A stretch of 19,976 bases of DNA from Methanomassiliicoccaceae archaeon UBA537 (GTDB taxonomy: Archaea; Thermoplasmatota; Thermoplasmata; Methanomassiliicoccales; Methanomethylophilaceae): assembly GCA_002504495.1 (NCBI GenBank), contig DATC01000085.1, positions 1 through 19,976 on the forward strand. Direction: 5' to 3'. The position numbers and the translations under genes were made by a program. Below the pieces are notes generated by a model, which did not search any database, was not told where the DNA came from, and saw only the letters and a list, made by a program, of their open reading frames with translations. This document shows positions 14,658-19,976 of this stretch, one piece after another (the first letter of the stretch is position 1; the number at the start of each line of letters is the position of its first letter).

Positions 14658-15848
14658 TCAGATGAGGTCCTCGAATCCCTCGACGACCTTGGGGAACCTC
14701 TCCTTGATGACCTTGAGGAGGTTGTAGACGTTGACCTCTCCGATGTCGGAGTCCTTGATCAGCTTGATGAGCTCGTCGATGGTGTCGTCGTCCAGGGTGG
14801 CGAGCTTCTCCTTCGCCATGAAGTTCCTGAACAGCTTGTCCTCCATCCTGTCGCGCCACATCCTGTCATAGGCCATGAGGGCCTTCTTGGAGAAGTCCCC
14901 GGTCTTCGCGCACTCGCTGATGACCTTTCCGGCATACATTCCGGAGCGGCAGGCGTGGGCGATGCCTCCTCCGGTGATGGGGTCGATGATCCTCGCCGCA
15001 TCCCCGACGAGGACGAGGTTGTCGTCCACGGAGCAGTCCAGTCCGGGGCAGGTGGAAACGAATCCTCCCATGATCTCCAGGCGCTGGCCCTTGCTGAGGC
15101 GCGGATCGTTCTCGATCCATGCGTCGAGGTAGCGCTTCGCGTCGCCGTCTCCCTTGCACAGGGATCCCATGACCCCGATGCCCACGTTGGCGACCCCGTT
15201 GCCCTTGGGGAAGATCCATATGTATCCTCCGGGAGCGCAGGATCCGATGACGAACTCGCAGTAGTCGGGAGCGACGTCGATGTTGCACATCCTGTACTGG
15301 ATGCAGGTGTCGATATCGCTCATCTTCAGAGAGGTGTCGATGCCTCCCCATCTTCCGACCTGGGACTCGTACCCGTCGGCGGCAACGACGCACTTGGCGC
15401 GGATCTCGATGTCCTCGCCCATGCTCCTGGCGGAGATGCCGACGATCCTCCCGGCCTCCCTCAGGATCCCGGTGCAGGATGTGCGGAGCATGATCTCGGC
15501 TCCGGCCTCGGCGGCCTTCCTGGCGAGCATCTTGTCGAAGATGTGCCTCTCCAGGACGTATCCGACCTCGGCTCCGGCCTTGGACTCGTCCAACTGGAAG
15601 GTGGTGCCCTTGGAGGACTTGATGATGGCGCCCTTCATGTCGGCGCGGATCCAGGAGGGGTCGGGCTCGATGCCGAGCTCGGCCAGCCACTTCTTGGAGA
15701 CGCCCTCGGCGCACCTCAGGGGTGCTCCGATCTCGGCCTTCTTCTCGATCAGGACGGTGTCCAGACCGCCTTCGGCGCAGTACCTGGCGGCCATGCTGCC
15801 TCCGGGCCCGGCTCCGACCACGACGACGTCGCACTCGATCGTCCTCAT
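14658..15848 (-). CDS. Geranylgeranyl reductase (archaeal lipid saturation)
   Basis: 396 aa FAD enzyme that saturates the isoprenoid chains of archaeal membrane lipids. It begins MRTIECDVVVVGAGPGGSMA with the FAD-binding GAGPGG, followed by VLIEKKAEIGAPLRCAEGVS, whose Cys is conserved in the family, then VVAADGYES, and VGDAARIIDPITGGGIAHA, the second FAD motif. The start at 15848 overlaps the ferredoxin stop (ATGA). With the ferredoxin supplying electrons and the tetraether synthase upstream, this is a coherent membrane-lipid operon. Several paralogues usually exist in such genomes, so the exact substrate (digeranylgeranylglyceryl phospholipid or another) is not certain. Confidence 0.93.
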   Translation of the reverse strand: MRTIECDVVVVGAGPGGSMAARYCAEGGLDTVLIEKKAEIGAPLRCAEGVSKKWLAELGIEPDPSWIRADMKGAIIKSSKGTTFQLDESKAGAEVGYVLERHIFDKMLARKAAEAGAEIMLRTSCTGILREAGRIVGISARSMGEDIEIRAKCVVAADGYESQVGRWGGIDTSLKMSDIDTCIQYRMCNIDVAPDYCEFVIGSCAPGGYIWIFPKGNGVANVGIGVMGSLCKGDGDAKRYLDAWIENDPRLSKGQRLEIMGGFVSTCPGLDCSVDDNLVLVGDAARIIDPITGGGIAHACRSGMYAGKVISECAKTGDFSKKALMAYDRMWRDRMEDKLFRNFMAKEKLATLDDDTIDELIKLIKDSDIGEVNVYNLLKVIKERFPKVVEGFEDLI

Positions 15849-16018
15849 GCCTTGGCCTCCAGGGACAGGGCGGTGACGGGGCACAGCTTGACGCAGCGTC
15901 CGCACCTGTTGCAGTCGTCGTTGAACTCCAGAACGAAATCGTTCAGGAATATGGCGTTGCGGGGGCAGGACCCCACGCATCCTCCGCAGTGGAGGCATTT
16001 GTTGACATCCACGATCAT
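15845..16018 (-). CDS. Two-cluster 4Fe-4S ferredoxin
   Basis: 57 aa with two C-x2-C-x2-C-x3-C motifs (C8, C11, C14, C18 and C36, C39, C42, C46), each followed by Pro. The ATG at 16018 follows the tetraether synthase stop by four bases and has AAGGAGTGA upstream. It overlaps the reductase start. Its place between two enzymes that need low-potential electrons makes it their likely donor; ferredoxin is known to serve archaeal geranylgeranyl reductase in Methanosarcina. Confidence 0.93.
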   Translation of the reverse strand: MIVDVNKCLHCGGCVGSCPRNAIFLNDFVLEFNDDCNRCGRCVKLCPVTALSLEAKA

Positions 16019-16022
16019 GGGA

Positions 16023-17663
16023 TCACTCCTTTGCGGGCTCGTCGTCGTCCTTGGGAACGATAAGCGCGGCCGCGAGCTCCTCGGCCTCCTTGGCATGGGT
16101 CTTCTTCCACTCAGCGAGCGGGACGGAGAACTTCTTCTCGATCTCGACCCTGTATTCGGGACCGGAGTTGTAGGCGCAGAACGGGATCACCCTGCAGTCG
16201 GGGGTGACGTAGTGCACTCCGCATCTCCTGACCCTCTCGATATCGTAGTTGTAGCCGTCCTGGAAGTGCATCCCGGAGACTAGCATCATCTTCCACGAGA
16301 AGCTGGCCAGGGTCTCCTTGGACTTGTCGGACATGACCGCGGCGATCATGTCGACGAACTTCTTCTTGGAGAGGCCCTCGGGCATCCTGTCCTCCATGAC
16401 GCAGCTGTTGAGCAGCTTGATCAGCTTGGCGACGTACAGCTTCTTGAACCTGGAGTCCGCGGCCTTGCGGTCGAGCTCCATGAGTCCTGTGGAGAATCTC
16501 TCCACGTCGACGAACCTGGGGAACGGGGTGACGTTGCCCTTGTCGTCCTGGAACAGATAGGTGGCGATCCCGCAGTGGGGATGGGTGGTGAAGGTGACCT
16601 TGTTCTCGCCCAGCACGATGGACGCGAAGTTGGAGATGGGGGCCACGACGGGCACGGGGTACCAGTCGTCCTTGTTGGCGAACCCGGTCTGCTCGTCGAC
16701 GCATCTGACGAGGTCGGGGAGGGTGAACCTTCCGGAGGCGACCTCCTCGTGGGTGACCCTGCCGGTGAAGGCGAGGGGCTGGAAGTTGACTCCGCGGATG
16801 ACGTCGGACCACTCGAAGGCGAACCTGATGATGTCCCCGATGATGTCGTCGTTCATTCCGGTCCCCACGACGGGGACGAGCACGACGGACGGAGGCTTGA
16901 GGCCCTCGGCGGCGAGCCTCCTGCAGTTCTCGAGGACGCCGATCTTGACCTTCATCATCTTTCTTCCGCGGGACCTCATGTAGATGTCGTCGGTGAGGCC
17001 GTCGAACTGCAGGTAGATGGTGTTCAGCCCGGCGTTCTTCGATGCCTTGAGGAACTCGTAATCCTGGGCGAACTTGATCCCGTTGGTGGCGACCTGGACC
17101 TGGGCGAACCCGAGGTCCTTGGCATCCTTCACCGCCTCCACGAACTGGGGGTAGACGGTGGGCTCCCCTCCGGCGAACTGGATCGCGGTGCACTTGATCG
17201 GATACTCCGAGCGGAGGGCGACCATCATGTCGTGGACCTGCTGGAAGGACGGCTCGTATACGTATCCCGCATCGTTCGCGTTGGCGAAGCAGATGGGGCA
17301 CTTCATGTTGCACCTGTTCGTGAGGTCCAGGTTGGCGAGCATCGTGCACGAGAGCATGTCGATCTTCTGGCCGTCGATGACGATCCCGACGGTATCGTCG
17401 GCGCCGTCGGCGAGGGTCTGGTCCTTGGGGTCGTGGAGACCTATTCCGTCGTAGGCGAACTTCTCGGCCTTGAGGAACAGGTCGACGTCGGACCAGTACA
17501 CGTCCGAGAACTTGCCGTGCTCGGGACAGGACTTGTCCATCCACACTTTTCCGTCCTTGGCGTAGAGATCCGCTTCGAGGATCTTTCCGCATTCCGGGCA
17601 AATGGAGCGGGTCTTCTTGGGAAGGCCCCTCTGAAGCGCGTATTGTACTGCGGTCTCTGTCAT
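16023..17663 (-). CDS. tes: Tetraether lipid synthase (Tes), radical SAM
   Basis: 546 aa, matching the MJ0619-type radical SAM enzymes that join two archaeol molecules tail to tail into tetraether (GDGT) lipids. The N-terminus has a rubredoxin-like set, CPEC (22-25) and CPEHG (from 46). The radical SAM cluster is C118-x3-C122-x2-C125 in NRCNMKCPICFANA. GGEPT follows for SAM binding, and the C-terminus has a further Cys group (CGVHYVTPDCRVIPFC) as expected for auxiliary clusters. Family members are about 500 aa. It leads the operon with ferredoxin and geranylgeranyl reductase. No Shine-Dalgarno is present, and the TATA box lies about 33 bases upstream, so the mRNA is probably leaderless or nearly so. 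Confidence 0.9.
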   Translation of the reverse strand: MTETAVQYALQRGLPKKTRSICPECGKILEADLYAKDGKVWMDKSCPEHGKFSDVYWSDVDLFLKAEKFAYDGIGLHDPKDQTLADGADDTVGIVIDGQKIDMLSCTMLANLDLTNRCNMKCPICFANANDAGYVYEPSFQQVHDMMVALRSEYPIKCTAIQFAGGEPTVYPQFVEAVKDAKDLGFAQVQVATNGIKFAQDYEFLKASKNAGLNTIYLQFDGLTDDIYMRSRGRKMMKVKIGVLENCRRLAAEGLKPPSVVLVPVVGTGMNDDIIGDIIRFAFEWSDVIRGVNFQPLAFTGRVTHEEVASGRFTLPDLVRCVDEQTGFANKDDWYPVPVVAPISNFASIVLGENKVTFTTHPHCGIATYLFQDDKGNVTPFPRFVDVERFSTGLMELDRKAADSRFKKLYVAKLIKLLNSCVMEDRMPEGLSKKKFVDMIAAVMSDKSKETLASFSWKMMLVSGMHFQDGYNYDIERVRRCGVHYVTPDCRVIPFCAYNSGPEYRVEIEKKFSVPLAEWKKTHAKEAEELAAALIVPKDDDEPAKE

Positions 17664-17673
17664 GTTAAGTATC

Positions 17674-17689
17674 GGACCCCACGGGGTCC
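17674..17689. promoter_or_regulatory. Perfect 16-bp palindrome between TATA box and start of tes
   Basis: GGACCCC-AC-GGGGTCC lies just downstream of the TATA element and 10 bases before the tes ATG, so it covers the expected site of polymerase loading or transcription start. A repressor operator is the simplest reading; an mRNA hairpin is the alternative. Confidence 0.55.
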
Positions 17690-17691
17690 TA

Positions 17692-17699
17692 CTATAAAA
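17692..17699 (-). promoter_or_regulatory. TATA box of the tetraether lipid operon
   Basis: The minus strand reads TTTTATAG in a GC-rich setting, centred about 33 bases upstream of ATG 17663. With the usual 25-28-base spacing, transcription would begin within a few bases of the start codon. Confidence 0.6.
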
Positions 17700-17756
17700 C
17701 GTAGCGCGAAATCGGACCCAGATGCTTCGGGGATGTACGAAGCACCCGGGCCCGTA

Positions 17757-17775
17757 CCGCCGGACCGCCCGGCGG
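17757..17775 (-). terminator. 7-bp perfect hairpin after thrS
   Basis: CCGCCGG (17757-17763) and CCGGCGG (17769-17775) pair around a 5-base loop, 8 bases past the TGA of thrS. A second small dyad, GCTTCG/CGAAGC (17724-17729 and 17738-17743), lies between it and the tes promoter. Confidence 0.55.
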
Positions 17776-17783
17776 AAGAGGGT

Positions 17784-19550
17784 TCACTGGACCTTGTCGT
17801 CCCTGTACTTGGTCTGCCTGATGACGGTGGCGATGAAGCCGTCCACGGGGACCGTTCCCAGGTCCTTGCCGTCCCTGGTCCTCACGGTCACTACGGTGCC
17901 GTCGTCGGACTCCTTCTCCCCGAGGACGAGCATGTACGGGACCTTCTGGAGCTGGGCCTGGCGGATCTTGTATCCGATCTTCTCGTCGGAGTTGTCGAGC
18001 TGGACCCTGATGCCGGCGTCCTTGAGCCTCTCGAAGACCTCCTTCGCGTATCCGAAGGACTTCTCCGAGACGGACAGGACCTTGACCTGCACCGGGGAGA
18101 GCCACACGGGGAACTTCCCGGCGTAGTGCTCGATCAGGATGCCCATGAACCTCTCGATGGATCCGAAGATGACGCGGTGGACCATGACGGGCCTGTGCTT
18201 GTCGCCGTCGGCGCCGATGTACTCGAGATCGAACCTCTGGGGCATCTGGAAGTCCAGCTGGATCGTCCCGCACTGCCAGGTCCTTCCGAGGGAGTCCTCC
18301 AGGTGGAAGTCGATCTTCGGTCCGTAGAAGGCTCCGTCGCCCTCGTTGACCGCGTACTCCAGCCCGAGCTTCTCCAGGGCGTTCCTGAGGCCGTTGGTGG
18401 CCTTCTCCCAGTCCTCGTCGGATCCCATGGAGTCCTCGGGGCGGGTGGAGAGCTCGACGTGGTACTTGAAGCCGAACTTGCTGTAGACCTCGTCGATCAG
18501 ACGGACGACGCCCTCGATCTCCTCCTCGATCTGGTCGGGGGTCATGTAGAGGTGCGCATCGTCCTGGGTGAAGCACCTGACCCTGAACAGGCCGTGGAGG
18601 GTCCCGGACTTCTCGTGCCTGTGCACCAGTCCGAGCTCGCCGTACCTGACGGGGAGGTCCCTGTAGGACCTGGGCTCGGTACGGTAGACGATGGTCGATC
18701 CGGGGCAGTTCATGGGCTTTATGCAGTACACCTCGTCGTCGATGGTCGTGGTGTACATGTTGTCCTTGTAGTGGTCCCAGTGGCCGGACTGGAGCCACAG
18801 CTCCTGGTTGAGGATCATGGGGGTGCTGATCTCCTGGTAGCCCTCCCTGACGTGGAGCTCCCTCCAGTACTCGATCAGCGTGTTCTTCAGGGTCATGCCG
18901 TTGGGCAAGAAGAACGGGAATCCGGGGCCCTCCTCGGAGATGGTGAAGATGCCGAGCTCCTTGCCGAGCCTGCGGTGGTCCCTCTTCTTGGCCTCCTCGA
19001 GCATCGTGAGGTACTTCTCGAGGTCCTCCTTGCTCTCCCATGCGGTCCCGTAGATCCTGGTGAGCATCTTGTTATGCTCGTCGCCGCGCCAGTAGGCTCC
19101 GGCGATGGAGGTGAGCTTGAACGCCTTGACGGCCTTCGTGTAGAGGGCGTGCGGACCGGCGCAGAGGTCGACGAACTCGCCCTGCTTATAGAAGCTGATG
19201 GGAGCGTCCTCGGGAAGGTCCTCCACCAGCTGAACCTTGTAGTCCTCTCCCTTCGATTTCAGGAAGTCGATGGCCTCCTGCCTCGGAAGGGTGTAGGTCT
19301 CGAGCTTGAGGTTCTCCTTCACAATCTTCTTCATCTCGGCCTCGAGCTTGGGAAGGTCCTCGGGCGTGAAGCCCCCGTCCCTGTCGAAGTCGTAGTAGAA
19401 CCCGTCGTCGATGGCGGGGCCGATGGACAGCTTGGTCTCGGGATAGAGCCTCTTCACGGCCTGGGCCAGGACGTGCGCCGCCGTATGCCTTATGACGTGG
19501 AGCGCATCCTCGGTCTCGTTCACGCTTCCATCGGAATACAATGCCTTCAT
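17784..19550 (-). CDS. thrS: Threonyl-tRNA synthetase, bacterial type without TGS domain
   Basis: 588-aa class II synthetase charging tRNA-Thr. The bacterial-type editing domain is present: HTAAH (HxxxH) near residues 22-26, then DLCAGPH (CxxxH) and GAYWRGDEHNKMLTRIYGTAW. The catalytic core shows MNCPG, HRHEKSGTLHGLFRVRCFTQDDAH (motif 2) and VHRVIFGSIERFMGIL (motif 3), so the zinc ligands Cys, His, His are all there. The anticodon-binding domain follows. The roughly 60-residue N-terminal TGS domain of bacterial ThrRS is missing: the protein begins only about 20 residues before the editing motif. Most archaea carry a different editing domain, so transfer from bacteria is likely. GGAG lies 9 bases before ATG. 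Confidence 0.95.
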   Translation of the reverse strand: MKALYSDGSVNETEDALHVIRHTAAHVLAQAVKRLYPETKLSIGPAIDDGFYYDFDRDGGFTPEDLPKLEAEMKKIVKENLKLETYTLPRQEAIDFLKSKGEDYKVQLVEDLPEDAPISFYKQGEFVDLCAGPHALYTKAVKAFKLTSIAGAYWRGDEHNKMLTRIYGTAWESKEDLEKYLTMLEEAKKRDHRRLGKELGIFTISEEGPGFPFFLPNGMTLKNTLIEYWRELHVREGYQEISTPMILNQELWLQSGHWDHYKDNMYTTTIDDEVYCIKPMNCPGSTIVYRTEPRSYRDLPVRYGELGLVHRHEKSGTLHGLFRVRCFTQDDAHLYMTPDQIEEEIEGVVRLIDEVYSKFGFKYHVELSTRPEDSMGSDEDWEKATNGLRNALEKLGLEYAVNEGDGAFYGPKIDFHLEDSLGRTWQCGTIQLDFQMPQRFDLEYIGADGDKHRPVMVHRVIFGSIERFMGILIEHYAGKFPVWLSPVQVKVLSVSEKSFGYAKEVFERLKDAGIRVQLDNSDEKIGYKIRQAQLQKVPYMLVLGEKESDDGTVVTVRTRDGKDLGTVPVDGFIATVIRQTKYRDDKVQ

Positions 19551-19617
19551 TTCAATCGTCTCCGAGCCCCCCTGCTACGACGAGGTAGGGCCTGAATGCG
19601 AACCCGAGGGATGTGGG

Positions 19618-19625
19618 TTTTATAA
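19618..19625 (-). promoter_or_regulatory. TATA box of thrS
   Basis: The minus strand reads TTATAAAA, about 70 bases upstream of ATG 19550, predicting a leader of roughly 45 bases. The leader has no T-box-like or other structure that I can support. Confidence 0.5.
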
Positions 19626-19678
19626 GAACTGTCGCACGCCCACAGGGTCCGGACGATCCTGCGGGACGCACGGAAGAA

Positions 19679-19704
19679 GGCGGCCGGCGATTGGCCGGAC
19701 CGCC
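19679..19704 (-). terminator. Hairpin after the surface-protein gene
   Basis: GGCGGCCGGC (19679-19688) pairs with GCCGG-A-CCGCC (19694-19704), with one bulged A and a 5-base loop. It begins 11 bases past the TGA of the minus-strand gene. Confidence 0.55.
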
Positions 19705-19715
19705 GGTTTCATGAC

Positions 19716-19976
19716 TCAGGCGGAGCCCCTGGATCTCTTCACGAGCACGACGGCGGCCGCGATCACGATTATGGCGAGGACCGCGACCGCGAGGAAGAAC
19801 ATCGTGTCGCCCGACTCCCCGTCCTCGGCCACGGCCTTGGCTATGGCGAAGTACGAGAAGTGGTCGGTCTCGAAGGAGAGGGTGTTGGATCCCTCGTCAT
19901 AGACCGTGTCCATCTGGTGGAGCTCTCCGGCGTCGTCCATGTAGAACACGGAGACCTCGCTTCCGGACAGACCGTT
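19716..19976 (-). CDS. C-terminal end of a membrane-anchored surface protein (partial)
   Basis: The frame enters from beyond the window, so only the last 86 residues are visible. They read as a short beta segment (VFYMDDAGELHQMDTVYDE), then LSFETDHFSYFAIAK, a motif I associate with the end of extracellular repeat proteins in Thermoplasmatota. A single membrane helix (FFLAVAVLAIIVIAAAVVLV) and a basic tail KRSRGSA follow. The layout gives an extracellular N-terminus and a cytoplasmic tail. Function cannot be told from this end. Confidence 0.75.
   Translation of the reverse strand, partial: NGLSGSEVSVFYMDDAGELHQMDTVYDEGSNTLSFETDHFSYFAIAKAVAEDGESGDTMFFLAVAVLAIIVIAAAVVLVKRSRGSA

Noticed and set aside
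16575..19595. 1006-residue plus-strand open frame over tes and thrS
   Set aside because: Low-complexity Asp/Gly/Val/Leu translation typical of the antisense of high-GC genes.

Overview
The window looks like a chromosomal segment of a high-GC methanogenic archaeon, most likely of the order Methanomassiliicoccales (Thermoplasmatota). The reasons are a coenzyme M biosynthesis operon with cysteate synthase, fused ComDE and an MMP16-type protein, an archaeal lipid operon (tetraether synthase, ferredoxin, geranylgeranyl reductase), archaeal TATA-like promoters, and no gene ending in TAG, as expected where TAG is read as pyrrolysine. The lineage call is inference from gene content, not from a phylogeny.

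Layout. (1) 1-1283: an unrecognised 409-aa protein followed by a strong hairpin. (2) 1428-7770, plus strand: a seven-gene operon with overlapping genes: ABC-type ATPase, HypB/UreG-like GTPase, Fe-S protein, MMP16/DUF39-ferredoxin protein, cysteate synthase, ComDE and a UPF0280 protein. Together these should make sulfopyruvate-derived sulfoacetaldehyde and probably carry out the poorly understood last sulfur-insertion step to coenzyme M. (3) 7777-9298, minus strand: an SPL-type radical SAM protein and a nitroreductase. (4) 9428-11089, plus strand: a BspA-like repeat protein and three small unknown genes, then a flavin reductase-like protein (11133-11693). (5) 11847-14401: an accessory patch with a GNAT toxin/antitoxin-like pair, a small DUF3791-like gene and an AAA ATPase/DUF234 gene headed by a 24-bp tandem repeat. 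(6) 14658-17663, minus strand: the membrane lipid operon. (7) 17784-19550, minus strand: a bacterial-type ThrRS. (8) 19716-19976: the C-terminal end of a membrane-anchored surface protein cut by the window edge.

The most striking feature is at the ends of genes. Fifteen genes stop at TGA; none uses TAA or TAG. Nine others (MMP16, cysteate synthase, UPF0280, SPL radical SAM, the BspA-like protein, a 46-aa ORF, flavin reductase, DUF3791 and the AAA ATPase) have no standard stop where their families end; most then run hundreds of bases into neighbours or antisense. In each, the first in-frame CGA codon lies at the expected C-terminus, and I found no CGA used inside the genes I read codon by codon. 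Two sit in CGATG junctions that mimic the common TGATG stop/start overlap. CGA acting as a stop, C-to-U editing of CGA to UGA, or a data artefact are the competing explanations. Coordinates for those nine genes are given to the CGA; the formal open frame is stated in each entry.
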